A program made the position numbers and the translations under genes. The notes under the pieces were generated by a model. The model was not told the DNA's origin and did not search any database. It saw only the letters and a program-made list of their open reading frames with translations. A stretch of DNA of 64,000 nt from Paenibacillus sp. E222 (GTDB lineage Bacteria; Bacillota; Bacilli; Paenibacillales; Paenibacillaceae). Position 1 is the stretch's first letter; the number at the start of each line of letters is the position of its first letter. Positions 7,757-16,873 of the stretch are shown piece by piece. The stretch is from positions 1,736,001-1,800,000 of the forward strand of contig NZ_CP058552.1 in assembly GCF_013401555.1 (NCBI RefSeq), in the 5' to 3' direction.

Positions 7757-8476
7757 TTACTGTGGATTAGTTGTCCAGATGCCTGCGGCTTTAACAAATA
7801 CACGGTCCGACAGCTTGAGCGTCGCCAAAGCCAGTTCAGCTACGTCTTCTGCTTGCATCATACGGTCTTCGTCACCAACTTTGAGTCCGGCATTGGTTGC
7901 CAGCTCCGTGTTCACTGTACTTGGTGTTAACGCAGTAACCCGGATATTGGATTTGCGCACTTCCTGCATCAGGGATTCGGTCATGCCGAGCAGTGCGAAT
8001 TTGGAAGCACAGTAGGCTGAGCCTGTCGCAAATCCACGCTCGCCTGCGGTGGAGGCGATGTTGATAATGCTGCCGCTGCTTTCCTTAATCATGCTTGGCA
8101 GAACAGCACGAGTTACATAGTATGTACCCATGACATTAACATGCAGGATACGTTCCCACTCTTCCGGGTCCATGTCCAGCAGTGTGCCGAAGCTTGCAAT
8201 GCCTGCATTGTTGATCAGAATGTCGACTGCGCCAAGCTCCATCTCGATTGCAGCTACGGCTGCTTCAGCCTGCGTACGATCGGAAATGTCCGCTATGGCA
8301 CTGGTTACTTTTACACCATATTCCTGGCTCAGCGATTGCTGGAGAGCCTCCAGATCGGAGGCCGTCCGAGCGATCAGTCCGAGATGTACACCTTCCTTGG
8401 CAAGTGCTTCAGCAATGGCACGGCCAATACCTTTACCGGCGCCAGTGATGACGGCCGTTTTATTTTTAAGTTCCAT
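7757..8476 (-). CDS. Short-chain dehydrogenase/reductase, 3-ketoacyl-ACP reductase-like
   Basis: A 239-residue classical SDR. It shows the nucleotide-binding loop TGAGKGIG, the NNAG motif (ILINNAGIASFG), the catalytic Ser (INIASTAGERG) and YxxxK (YCASK). NADP(H) preference is suggested by the Arg in LIARTASDL. The closest annotation is FabG-like/YkvO, but isolated genes of this kind often reduce other carbonyls rather than serve fatty-acid synthesis. GGAGGAG lies ~7 nt before the ATG. It is a single-gene unit with its own terminator. Confidence 0.85.
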   Translation of the reverse strand: MELKNKTAVITGAGKGIGRAIAEALAKEGVHLGLIARTASDLEALQQSLSQEYGVKVTSAIADISDRTQAEAAVAAIEMELGAVDILINNAGIASFGTLLDMDPEEWERILHVNVMGTYYVTRAVLPSMIKESSGSIINIASTAGERGFATGSAYCASKFALLGMTESLMQEVRKSNIRVTALTPSTVNTELATNAGLKVGDEDRMMQAEDVAELALATLKLSDRVFVKAAGIWTTNPQ

Positions 8477-8557
8477 GTGGGTAACTCCTCCTTAGAATTG
8501 GACTAGCATTTAATTATACTATATTACCCACAGTTCGAATATTTGCTTCATCATGAT

Positions 8558-9463
8558 TTATGAAGATTGTTTGATTTTGATGCTGCCTGAGGTAGTGCGA
8601 GCTTTGATGACATCCCGGCTTACCATGGGGGAATCAGGTATATTTACATCACCAGAAATGGCCTGTGCATCGTAAATGCCGTCAAAATCAGGCGCCGCCT
8701 GTATGGAAATATCTCCTGACTGTCCCGATACATCAATAGGACCGGAAACTTCTTGCTCAATCTTCACACTGCCGGAAGTGAACTTAACATTTGCTGCACC
8801 GTTCAATTGCGTAATATTGGTATCTCCCGACTGTACACTTCGGGTCACATCGCCATCAATGCCATTCAGCGTGAAACTTCCGGAAGTTTGTTTGACTTCC
8901 ATATCTCCCGCAATTGCCGCTGCTTTAATGTCTCCTGAAGTTAGATCGAGTTGAATGGTTGGTACGGTAATATCCTGAAGGTGAATGCTTCCAGACGTAT
9001 TATTAAGGTCCAAGGTATTGGCATGCAGACCCTTCAGATCCAGATCGCTGGAAGAAGAGGTGATATTAACTTCATCCAGCTGATGTCCTTCAGGTAGCGC
9101 AACTGTGATCGTTTGCTGCTGATTATTCCAATAAAGGGTGAAAAATTGCAAACGCAAACGCGCTTCCTGGTTTAACGTAAAGGTTCCATCCTTGATCGAA
9201 GCCTGTTTAAAACCTTCAATTACGGCCGGATCCCACTTTCCGTCGACTTCAATGTAGCCATTGGAATCCGGACTGACAACGAATTCAATATCTGCGCTTA
9301 AGTTGGCATTCATCATGATATTGTGCAGCTCATCATTTTTGAATTCCCAACGTTTGGAGTAAGGTTCTCTCTTGTCTCCGAACTGAACTCCGTAAATGGA
9401 GGTTCCGAGCAAACCGATGCCGATACATAGTATGGCTAAAGCGATCCATTTTTTGGTGCTCAT
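8558..9463 (-). CDS. DUF4097 beta-strand repeat protein, membrane-anchored
   Basis: A 301-residue protein with an N-terminal membrane anchor (WIALAILCIGIGLLGTSIYG). The rest is made of repeating short beta-strand units with S-G-D/S rhythm (TSGDIKAA, TSGSFTLNGIDGD, QSGDTNI, TSGSVKI, QSGDISI, ISGDVNI, TSGSIKIK), typical of DUF4097/LiaG-like right-handed beta-helices. The function of the family is not established; it is often linked to envelope-stress modules. It is the last gene of a PadR-DUF1700-DUF4097 operon, two nt after the stop of the preceding gene. Confidence 0.85.
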   Translation of the reverse strand: MSTKKWIALAILCIGIGLLGTSIYGVQFGDKREPYSKRWEFKNDELHNIMMNANLSADIEFVVSPDSNGYIEVDGKWDPAVIEGFKQASIKDGTFTLNQEARLRLQFFTLYWNNQQQTITVALPEGHQLDEVNITSSSSDLDLKGLHANTLDLNNTSGSIHLQDITVPTIQLDLTSGDIKAAAIAGDMEVKQTSGSFTLNGIDGDVTRSVQSGDTNITQLNGAANVKFTSGSVKIEQEVSGPIDVSGQSGDISIQAAPDFDGIYDAQAISGDVNIPDSPMVSRDVIKARTTSGSIKIKQSS

Positions 9464-9465
9464 GA

Positions 9466-10059
9466 CTAGACATCATCCCCTTTCATCGTCTTTTGATTCC
9501 ATCTTATATACTGAAGAGTGATTGACTTAAAGGATTTAAACACCGATTTTGTCGCAATGGCGAATAGAATGCCTATACCGAATACTCCAATCGAAACGAA
9601 CAATTCAGAATACTCGAAATGGCCGAGATATAAGAAATCCACAGCAGCAGCAACCGGGGCTAATACCAGCAGCGATAAACTGGCAATGGTGAGCCATATC
9701 GACCACAGAGTCAATCCTAGCGGAATGGCCAATATGATGTTCAGGAAAAAAAGTCCGATGGCTGTGAAGAAGTTGCGTGCAGCTCGATTTCCCTTCTTTT
9801 GCTGTGAACGCATTTCTTCGAATGTTGGCGCATAGAACGGATCGGATCCAGGCGTAAGTGCATCATACCGATCACCTAACGCTTCTTTGGCAATCTCGAT
9901 CGGATGCCCCAGTTCCCGTGCAATCTCTTCTGCCGGTCTTCCTTCTCTTAATCCCATCTCAAAATGCTGTTCATAATCAGCGAGCAATTCGGCCCGTTCC
10001 AGCGGGTCCATCGGTCTTAGATGAATCTCCATGGCCTGCATGAATTGTTGTCTATTCAT
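9466..10059 (-). CDS. DUF1700 (HAAS) membrane protein
   Basis: A 197-residue protein. The first ~70 residues form the alpha-helical HAAS domain (MNRQQFMQAMEIHLRPMD, YEQHFEMGLREGRPAEEIA, RELGHPIEIAKEAL), followed by three to four membrane helices (NFFTAIGLFFLNIILAIPLG, IWLTIASLSLLVLAPVAAAV, LFVSIGVFGIGILFAI). DUF1700 proteins are encoded next to PadR regulators and appear to be their membrane partners; that is known context, not shown here. Its ATG lies inside the end of padR (8-nt overlap, ATGAATAG), so translation is coupled. Confidence 0.88.
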   Translation of the reverse strand: MNRQQFMQAMEIHLRPMDPLERAELLADYEQHFEMGLREGRPAEEIARELGHPIEIAKEALGDRYDALTPGSDPFYAPTFEEMRSQQKKGNRAARNFFTAIGLFFLNIILAIPLGLTLWSIWLTIASLSLLVLAPVAAAVDFLYLGHFEYSELFVSIGVFGIGILFAIATKSVFKSFKSITLQYIRWNQKTMKGDDV

Positions 10060-10381
10060 TGGGGGTACCTTCCTCTATAAGATTTGCGACATTGCGCACA
10101 AAACTATTCCATTCATTCGTGAGAGTCTTCATATAGTCCCGTCCGGTATCAGACAGTTTGTAATACTTACGTGGTGGGCCTTCACTGGATTCCTGCAGGT
10201 AAGTCGTACAATAGCCGTCATTGACCAACCTTCGCAAAAGGGGATACAGCGCACCTTCCGCCACTTCAATATGCTGGGATACAGCCTGAGCCAGTTCGTA
10301 GCCGTAACGATCCTGGCGGTTGATCAGCACGAGGACGCATAGTTCCAGCACCCCTTTTTTGAATTGAATATTAACATTCAC
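10052..10381 (-). CDS. PadR-family transcriptional regulator
   Basis: A 109-residue winged-helix regulator: FKKGVLELCVLVLINRQDRY, GYELAQAVSQHIEVAEGALY, then PLLRRLVNDGYCTTY and the wing GPPRKYYKLSDTGR. The start is GTG (VNVNIQFKKG) with AAGGAGGAA 5 nt upstream; the longer frame begins before that site. It probably represses its own operon, which continues with the DUF1700 and DUF4097 genes. The ~275-nt upstream region contains a CACTAGTG palindrome near 10,415 that could be an operator, though I cannot match it to a PadR consensus. Confidence 0.88.
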   Translation of the reverse strand: MNVNIQFKKGVLELCVLVLINRQDRYGYELAQAVSQHIEVAEGALYPLLRRLVNDGYCTTYLQESSEGPPRKYYKLSDTGRDYMKTLTNEWNSFVRNVANLIEEGTPNE

Positions 10382-10570
10382 TTGGGTTCCTCCTTGTTGC
10401 TCCCTATCCAATCACTAGTGTGTATTGTTCAGTAGTCGTGAATTCATCATAGCATCCGGTACTGTTTAATGCAAGGTAGTGATTTTAAAATAGTTCCATA
10501 TCACGATGTCCCGCTAAGTTGGACTCATTTCGTTGTCTCGCTAATTTACCTATAGATCAGCATACGCAAA

Positions 10571-10615
10571 ACCCGAATCGATTACTTCCGTCTGCAGACG
10601 GATTCCGATTCGGGT
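10571..10615 (-). terminator. Possible terminator of the Rieske oxidoreductase gene
   Basis: ACCCGAATCG (10,571-10,580) pairs with CGATTCGGGT (10,606-10,615), with an inner CCGTCTGCAGACGG. Only TTTTG follows on the minus strand, so termination would be modest. Confidence 0.55.
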
Positions 10616-10657
10616 CTATGGGATGAAGATATACGCTGATGGGGGTATCAGCTTCGT

Positions 10658-12202
10658 TTATTCTTGTGCTTCCAGCACCTTAAGGTCTTTAACGGCAGGG
10701 CCTTCAATGACTTTGCCCGCATAATCGTAGCGTGATCCATGGCATGGGCAATCCCATGAACGTTCCCCGGCATTCCATTCCACTTCACAACCTAAATGGG
10801 TGCAGGTAGTATCCACCAGAAAGAGTTTGCCAGTCGGGTCCTTGTAGGCGCCAGCACGTTTGCCGTCATGGCGAACAACAGCCCCTTCATCGTTGCCGAG
10901 TTCTCCCGTGTTTTTGTGAATAATGCCGACTTTGCCAGAGATCAGTTCCGCGGCTACATTGACATTCTCTACAAGGAAGTTTTTCACACCAGGGTCTACC
11001 TTGAATCGTGCAGGATCGAATACAGCAGCGTAAGCGTTGTCGCGTCCGGTAATCCGGTCCGTAAGGATATGCCCAGCCATCGTTCCTGTGGTCATGCCCC
11101 ATTTGGCAAAGCCGGTAGCCACATAGACACGTTCATGTCGTCCAGTAATTGGCCCAATGTAAGGGACCTTATCGATGGAGATCAGATCCTGGGCTGACCA
11201 GCGGAAAGGGATGCTGCGAATGCCAAATGTATCGGCTGCATAGCGCTCCAAATTTTCATAATGACCGACCGTGCAGATGCCCTGTCCGGTTTTGTGATTT
11301 TCCCCTCCAAAGAGGATGTGTTCCTTCTCTTTATGAATGACGGTACGCAGGGATCGATAGGGTTCATCGTCAGAGATGTACATGCCACCTGTGAAAGGTT
11401 TCTGAGGTTCAACAACAACAGCATAGGAACGCTCAGCGTGAAGCCGTGAAAAATAAAATCCAGGGTCATAGACCGGGAAATGGGAGGCCACAACGACATG
11501 TTCGGCCGTTACGGATGGACCATTCTCATGTGTACGCACATGCAGTGAGGCGTCTTCCTCCACATCGGTTACCGTTGTATGTTCGAAGATGCGGACACCT
11601 TGTTTGACTGCGGATTCCAGCAGGTAATGCAAATAACGGAGCGGGTCAAAGCGAGCCTGTCCCGGCATTTTAATCCCTGCCCTGGACGGAACAGGGATGG
11701 GAAGGGGATCAACCCATTGACCAGGAATATTCAGCTTGCCATAGGCAGTCAGCTCGATCTCCAGCTTCTTGAGATTCTCCTCGGATTGAATGTAGACATA
11801 GGCATCTTCCTCAGCCCACTGGCAATCAATCTGTTTCTCTTTCACCAGATCGCGCATCCACTTGGCAGCTGTTGCATTGCCTTCATAATACATGCGGGCC
11901 TGTTCTTCTCCAAAATGGTGAAGCAATTCATCAAATATGACGCCATGCTGCGCCGATACCTTGGCCGTTGTATGGCCGGTTGTGCCATCCAGTACTTTTC
12001 CGGCTTCAAGCACAACGACACGCATGCCCTTCTGGGCCAGCAAATAGGCTGTTGTGATACCTGCAATTCCTGCTCCGATAATGGCGACATCGGCGGTTGT
12101 ATTTTCTGTCAGTTTCGGATATTCATTGAATGTGTTTGTCGCTCTCCACAGGGATTCCGGTATGGAAGGCAAACCTGTCGGGGGCTGTTGATGGTCACTC
12201 AC
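10658..12202 (-). CDS. FAD-dependent oxidoreductase with C-terminal Rieske [2Fe-2S] domain
   Basis: A 514-residue two-domain protein. Residues ~35-400 are a DAO-type FAD oxidoreductase: VAIIGAGIAGITTAYLLAQK is the dinucleotide fold and VATGFAKWGMTTGTMAG the FAD-closing motif. Residues ~420-514 are a Rieske domain with ligand pairs CTHLGC and CPCHG (C-x-H and C-x2-H), which should bind a [2Fe-2S] cluster. Homologues are common in Bacillus and Paenibacillus as YhfW-like proteins; the substrate is not known to me. The start is GTG, 7 nt after GGAGG, rather than the upstream TTG that would overlap that site. Monocistronic; no signal peptide, so cytoplasmic. Confidence 0.88.
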   Translation of the reverse strand: MSDHQQPPTGLPSIPESLWRATNTFNEYPKLTENTTADVAIIGAGIAGITTAYLLAQKGMRVVVLEAGKVLDGTTGHTTAKVSAQHGVIFDELLHHFGEEQARMYYEGNATAAKWMRDLVKEKQIDCQWAEEDAYVYIQSEENLKKLEIELTAYGKLNIPGQWVDPLPIPVPSRAGIKMPGQARFDPLRYLHYLLESAVKQGVRIFEHTTVTDVEEDASLHVRTHENGPSVTAEHVVVASHFPVYDPGFYFSRLHAERSYAVVVEPQKPFTGGMYISDDEPYRSLRTVIHKEKEHILFGGENHKTGQGICTVGHYENLERYAADTFGIRSIPFRWSAQDLISIDKVPYIGPITGRHERVYVATGFAKWGMTTGTMAGHILTDRITGRDNAYAAVFDPARFKVDPGVKNFLVENVNVAAELISGKVGIIHKNTGELGNDEGAVVRHDGKRAGAYKDPTGKLFLVDTTCTHLGCEVEWNAGERSWDCPCHGSRYDYAGKVIEGPAVKDLKVLEAQE

Positions 12203-12581
12203 TCGATGTTCCTCCTTCAATATTCTTCTTCATTAAGGACTATGCTTAGCTCAATAAGTACGTCATATCTATACTCCTATCCATGATTACCATCCTGTGC
12301 CAGAATAAAACGATTGACCGCATACTTTCCTGAGGAAAGTTCACATTTTCCTGTGAAGCCCCCTGTTTTTTTTGCTAAACATGCTATATGATAGATTTAC
12401 CGAAATCGTTTTAGTAAATCAAAAGAAGAGTTAACGAAGGTTTGTAAAGTGCTTGTTATAAAAGGTTAAATCTTCGAATTGAGAGGTCGGATACATCAAG
12501 ATTTTATCGTATTAATTTATCGATTATGTATCCGCTATCATTCCAAATAAATCAATGAATGCCCAAAGGAGATTCCATATC
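12203..12581. other. Gene-free region between divergent oxidoreductase and GH3 genes
   Basis: The region holds the promoters of both divergent genes. The only clear structure is the inverted repeat at 12,394-12,420 described separately. No small gene is apparent. Confidence 0.5.
12394..12420 (+). promoter_or_regulatory. Operator-like inverted repeat upstream of GH3 gene
   Basis: GATTTAC (12,394-12,400) and GTAAATC (12,414-12,420) form a perfect inverted repeat. The centre, AAATCGTTTTAG, resembles LacI/CcpA-family half-sites with a central CG. It misses the cre consensus at its outer bases, so a dedicated sugar regulator is as likely as CcpA. Confidence 0.45.
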
Positions 12582-15401
12582 ATGACCAACCAAACGAAAT
12601 ATCCTTTCCAGGATACAACGCTCGAACTGGATACACGTGTAAAGGACCTCGTGTCCCGTCTGTCGGAAGATGAGAAAATCGAATCCATGCTGCAATACCA
12701 ACCCGCAGTAGAACGACTGGGAATCGCAGCATACAAACACGGAACAGAAGCAGCACATGGCCTGGCCTGGCTTGGCGAAGCGACTTCCTTCCCGCAGCCG
12801 GTAGGGCTGGCGTGTACCTGGGATGCGGACCTGATGAAAGAGATCGGCTCCGTGATCGGAGACGAGGCACGTGTATTTTACAAACGCAATCCCGCAGTAA
12901 ACGGTCTGACGCTGTGGGCACCTACGGTTGATATGGAGCGTGATCCGCGTTGGGGTCGGAACGAAGAAGCTTATGGTGAAGATCCGGAACTGACTGCTGA
13001 GCTGACAACGGCCTTGGTTAAGGGAATTCAGGGCGATCATCCGAAGTATTACAAGGCGGTTGCCACGTTGAAGCATTTCCTGGCTAACAATAATGAAGTG
13101 GACCGGGGCAGTGGTTCATCGAGCATTGATCCGCGCAACATGCGTGAATATTATCTGAAGGCGTTCGAGAAACCGTTCAAAGAGGGCGGCGCGCAGTCCA
13201 TGATGACCGCGTACAACTCTATTAATGGTACACCAGCATTGCTGCATCCGTTTGTAAACGAGATTGTGAAGGGCGAATGGGGCATGGATGGCTTCATCGT
13301 CAGTGATGCAGGCGATGTCATGGGGATCAAGAACGATCATAAATACTATGATTCGCACACACCAGGTACAGTGGAGTCCGTCAAAGCCGGAATTGACAGC
13401 ATTACCGATGATGCGGATCTGTCGAAGCAGGCGCTGCGCGAAGGGTTGGAGCAAGGCACACTCACAATGGAAGATATCGATCTGGCATTGTTCAATACGT
13501 TCCGTGTGCGTTTCCGTCTGGGTGAATTCGATCCGGCGGAGGGCAATCCATATGCTTCGATTGGTGAAGAAGCGATGATGACGGAGAAGGCAAAGGCCCT
13601 GTCATTGAGAGCAGCGAGAGAACAAGTGGTACTGCTCAAAAATGTTCAAGGCACGCTGCCGCTGGATAAAACAAAATCCGGCAAAGTGGCTGTGATTGGT
13701 CAACTGGGCGGAACAGTCTATCGTGACTGGTATGCAGGAACCATGCCATATAGTGTATCCCCGCTTGAAGCGATCAGTGGCAAAGTAGGCGGCGACAAGG
13801 TTGCATTCAAGGACGGCAACGACCGCATTACTTTGACTTCCGTGGCAAGTGGCAAAGCTGTCGGATTGGCTGAAGATGAGAAATCATCCATCATTGCTTC
13901 TGGGAATGCTGAGACATTTACACTGAGTGACTGGGGCTTTGGCAGTTACACACTGAAGGCAGACCGTAATGGGAAATACCTGACGACAGATGAAGAAACG
14001 GTTACGGCATCGGCGGATGAAGTGTATGGCTGGTTTGTGAAGGAAGTATTCCATCTGTTGCCTCAACAGGACGGAAGCGTGGGGCTGACCACTTGGAACG
14101 GTAAAACAGTAACAGCACCCAATGGTGGAAACGATGCGTTTGCGGTATCCGAAGAGTTGAAATCTTTCGGTGCTACGGAAACGTTCAAAAAGGATATTGT
14201 GGTGAATGGACTAGAGGAAGCGGTAACGGCCGCGAAGGAAGCGGAGACGGCGATTGTATTTGTCGGCAATAATCCGCTTGTGAATGGTAAAGAAGAGATC
14301 GACCGTCCAGGTCTGGATCTGGCTGAATCCCAGCAGCGTCTGATTGAAGCCGTCTATGCAGCGAATCCAAATACCGTTGTAGTTATCGTGGGAAGTTACC
14401 CGTTCACGTCCAACTGGGTGCAGGAGAACATCCCGGCTGTATTGTATACATCCCATGCTGGACAAGAGTTGGGGAACGCTGTGGCTGACGTATTATATGG
14501 CGATTATGCGCCTGCAGGCCGCCTGAATATGACGTGGGTACAATCTGCAGATCAGCTGACCGATATCAGAGACTACGATATCATTCAATCTGGACGTACG
14601 TATCAGTACTTTGAAGGTGACGTACTGTATCCATTCGGACATGGATTAACGTATGCAGCGTTTAAATACAGTAATTTGGAACTGAACCCGGCCCAAGCTG
14701 GAGTCGACGAAACCATTACTGTGCAAGTGGACGTGACGAATACAGGAAAGATCGCTAGTGATGAGGTCGTGCAGTTGTATGTGCGTGCCGGACAGTCCCG
14801 TGTGAAACGTCCACTCAAAACGTTAAAAGGGTTCCGTCGTCTTTATATCGAAGCTGGAGCTACAGTAAAAGTCAGCTTCACACTGCCCGTTCAAGAACTG
14901 GCGATCTGGGATGTAACCCGTGATCGTTATGTGGTCGAAAGCGGCACGTACTCCATTATGGTGGCCAAATCTTCTGCTGATGTTCAGCTTGTTGCTGATC
15001 TGACAGTACAAGGGGAGACCATTCCTTCACGTAATCTGGGTGTGGCTACACGCGCCGAAAATTACGATGCATACTTCGGTGTGGATCTGGATGAGAGCAA
15101 GGAAGGTGGAACTTCTGTCCGTGTGATTGGTGAACAAGGATGGGTTGCCTTCAAGGATGCAGATCTGGGCGGCGGCGCAGCAGCGCTTGAAGCTCGTGTA
15201 TCATCAGAGCAGGCAGATGCGGTACTGGAAGTTCGACTGGGCGCACCTGATGGTACACTGGCTGGACGCGTGGAACTGGCACAAGGCGAGGCACAGCAGT
15301 GGTCCACGGTTAAGGCAGACCTGCAAGGCGCATCAGGTCAACAGGATGTATACCTCGTGTTGTCCGCAGGAGTTCGTGTCAGCCATTTCCAGATTCGTTA
15401 A
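12582..15401 (+). CDS. Glycoside hydrolase family 3 (beta-glucosidase/xylosidase-like), multi-domain
   Basis: A 939-residue GH3 enzyme. The N-terminal TIM barrel includes KHFLANN and GFIVSDAGDVMG, where Asp242 is the expected nucleophile. The second alpha/beta domain includes IVFVGNNPLVNGKEEIDRPG. Residues ~410-535 are an insertion with short beta repeats (KYLTTDEETVTA, GSVGLTTWNGKTV) that looks like a beta-trefoil. A fibronectin III-like domain follows (VQLYVRAGQSRVKRPLKTLK), then a CBM6-like tail from ~814 to the end. No signal peptide, so it acts inside the cell on imported oligosaccharides. AAAGGAG precedes the ATG; the upstream ATG at 12,555 overlaps that site. Sugar specificity is not predictable. 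Confidence 0.9.
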   Translation: MTNQTKYPFQDTTLELDTRVKDLVSRLSEDEKIESMLQYQPAVERLGIAAYKHGTEAAHGLAWLGEATSFPQPVGLACTWDADLMKEIGSVIGDEARVFYKRNPAVNGLTLWAPTVDMERDPRWGRNEEAYGEDPELTAELTTALVKGIQGDHPKYYKAVATLKHFLANNNEVDRGSGSSSIDPRNMREYYLKAFEKPFKEGGAQSMMTAYNSINGTPALLHPFVNEIVKGEWGMDGFIVSDAGDVMGIKNDHKYYDSHTPGTVESVKAGIDSITDDADLSKQALREGLEQGTLTMEDIDLALFNTFRVRFRLGEFDPAEGNPYASIGEEAMMTEKAKALSLRAAREQVVLLKNVQGTLPLDKTKSGKVAVIGQLGGTVYRDWYAGTMPYSVSPLEAISGKVGGDKVAFKDGNDRITLTSVASGKAVGLAEDEKSSIIASGNAETFTLSDWGFGSYTLKADRNGKYLTTDEETVTASADEVYGWFVKEVFHLLPQQDGSVGLTTWNGKTVTAPNGGNDAFAVSEELKSFGATETFKKDIVVNGLEEAVTAAKEAETAIVFVGNNPLVNGKEEIDRPGLDLAESQQRLIEAVYAANPNTVVVIVGSYPFTSNWVQENIPAVLYTSHAGQELGNAVADVLYGDYAPAGRLNMTWVQSADQLTDIRDYDIIQSGRTYQYFEGDVLYPFGHGLTYAAFKYSNLELNPAQAGVDETITVQVDVTNTGKIASDEVVQLYVRAGQSRVKRPLKTLKGFRRLYIEAGATVKVSFTLPVQELAIWDVTRDRYVVESGTYSIMVAKSSADVQLVADLTVQGETIPSRNLGVATRAENYDAYFGVDLDESKEGGTSVRVIGEQGWVAFKDADLGGGAAALEARVSSEQADAVLEVRLGAPDGTLAGRVELAQGEAQQWSTVKADLQGASGQQDVYLVLSAGVRVSHFQIR

Positions 15402-15453
15402 GTCGATAGAATAACATTAGCAAGATGACCAAATTGGAATGATAGTAAATGAC

Positions 15454-15484
15454 AAAGCCTCCGAAGAGATTCGGAGGCTTTTTG
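15454..15484 (+). terminator. Intrinsic terminator after GH3 gene
   Basis: AAAGCCTCCGA (15,454-15,464) pairs with TCGGAGGCTTT (15,471-15,481), followed by T's to 15,484. Confidence 0.9.
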
Positions 15485-15527
15485 TTTGTGCGTTTGGTTG
15501 AGTGGGTTAGGAGTTTCGTTTTCGTTT

Positions 15528-16367
15528 TTACTTTCCGTCAAACGTAATCAGTTTGTGCACAAATTTTTTCAATTGCTGGTTCGTTGCATTCAACTGCTCG
15601 ATCGTGCTCATAAAATTGTTAACCAGTTCCGCTTGCTCCTGAGAACTCGCGGTGATCTCCCCAAGTTCATTCTCCATCCCCTGAATGGATTGGCGGACGG
15701 AGAGGAGAGACTCTTCAATACGCGTAGTCGCTTCCTTTGTATCTACGGACAGCTTGCGGATTTCCTTGGCGACCACGCCAAATCCTGCACCTGCTTCACC
15801 GACACGAGCAGCTTCGATGGCGGCATTCAGGCCGAGCAGATTTGTTTGCTCCGAGATTTCACGGATGAAGCTGGCGACCTGAGTCACGTTGCCTGATTTC
15901 TGTACAGCTTGTTTGGAGTTGTTGCGAATCTCTTCGGTGGTGGCGCTCAGCTCCTCCGAATGTGCAGCCACGTGCTGAACGCTGTCAATCAACTGGTTGG
16001 TCAAATTTTCGGTCACATTCATGAGCTGCTGCAGCTGATCCTGATCATCCATACTGTAGAGCAGGTTGAATATAGCGATGACCTCGCCCTGTTCATTTTT
16101 GATCGGAAGGTAGGCGACATCAAACGGTACTCCAAATAACTCCTTCGGGTAATGATCAAATTGTTTGTCCGTACCGCCTTTCAGATCGGCAAAATTTCGA
16201 TTAGGCTCGAGCAGTGGATCACCTGCTTTGAACTCCAGTTGTTTCAACGACTCTCCTGCGGAAAAATACAGGAATTTCTCCCGGTCAATAATGGAAAGGG
16301 TTACATCTTGGCGAATCGTATCCCGAAAAAAGGGCATACATGCGATTAATGATTGAATCATATCCAT
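15528..16367 (-). CDS. Soluble methyl-accepting chemotaxis-like protein with PAS-type sensor
   Basis: A 279-residue protein without membrane segments. Residues ~5-110 form a PAS-like sensor ([40 protein letters not shown]). The rest is a short MCP signalling domain whose conserved hairpin tip is present ([20 protein letters not shown] and then [12 protein letters not shown]). It should sit with cytoplasmic CheA/CheW arrays or a related pathway. The length is short for an MCP, consistent with the cytosolic class. I start at the ATG of MDMIQSL, 13 nt after GGAG; the next in-frame ATG, two codons on, is equally possible. Confidence 0.85.
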   Translation of the reverse strand: MDMIQSLIACMPFFRDTIRQDVTLSIIDREKFLYFSAGESLKQLEFKAGDPLLEPNRNFADLKGGTDKQFDHYPKELFGVPFDVAYLPIKNEQGEVIAIFNLLYSMDDQDQLQQLMNVTENLTNQLIDSVQHVAAHSEELSATTEEIRNNSKQAVQKSGNVTQVASFIREISEQTNLLGLNAAIEAARVGEAGAGFGVVAKEIRKLSVDTKEATTRIEESLLSVRQSIQGMENELGEITASSQEQAELVNNFMSTIEQLNATNQQLKKFVHKLITFDGK

Positions 16368-16556
16368 TGGAAAGTTCCATCTCCTCAATTTTTGATCTGA
16401 TAAATGATTGTTTTAAATGGTTATTTAATAACTGTCTATATCATATATCGTCATGCAATAGAGAATAAAATAGAGAGAAATGATAATATGTGTACCTTTA
16501 GAAGAGTTAGCTGTAGTTTCAACCAGATAAACAAATATAATGATGGTAAATGAAAA

Positions 16557-16599
16557 GGGGATGTCCCAGAAGTCATGAATATGACAGGGTACATCCCTT
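16557..16599 (-). terminator. Terminator-like hairpin between chemoreceptor gene and metE
   Basis: GGGATGTCCC and GGGTACATCCC pair with one mismatch around an inner GTCAT/ATGAC stem. TTTTCATTT follows on the minus strand. It is a plausible, distant terminator for metE. The same GGGATGTCC stem word is used in the terminator at 28,613. Confidence 0.5.
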
Positions 16600-16835
16600 G
16601 TTCGTCTTATTTTGTTTTAATGAACCAGAAACACGCTATTCGCTCCCATTTGCCCAGACCTGAGATCTAACGAATCACAGAGACGTTATTTCGGCGAATC
16701 GGTCCATTTTTCGGGTTTTGACAACGTGTTATGACGAAATAGCGTTACTGAGATTCGTTAAATCTTGCAAGCGTTGATGATCCGCCTGTTAAGGTGCGGT
16801 AGGTTCGTTAGCGCTTGGAGCGAGGCGGAATTCCT
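16600..16835. repeat. Intergenic repeat family B, copy 2 (inverted)
   Basis: On the minus strand this region reads CCAAGCGCTAACGAACCTAC, CGCACCTTA, then AACGAATCTCAGTAACGC, GTGATTCGTTAGATC, and finally GCGAATAGCGTGTTTCTGG before TTCATTAAAAC. These are the same words in the same order as copy 1 at 588-780. It is non-coding and fills the gap downstream of metE. The remainder of the 16,368-16,873 gap shows nothing else I can interpret apart from the hairpin at 16,557. Confidence 0.55.
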
Positions 16836-16873
16836 TTGGGAACAGCCCCATTGTTTGCATTCACAAGCTTCGT

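Noticed and set aside
12394..12420. A third CcpA cre site
   Set aside because: The outer bases (CG..AG instead of TG..CA) break the consensus, so it is listed only as an unassigned operator-like repeat.
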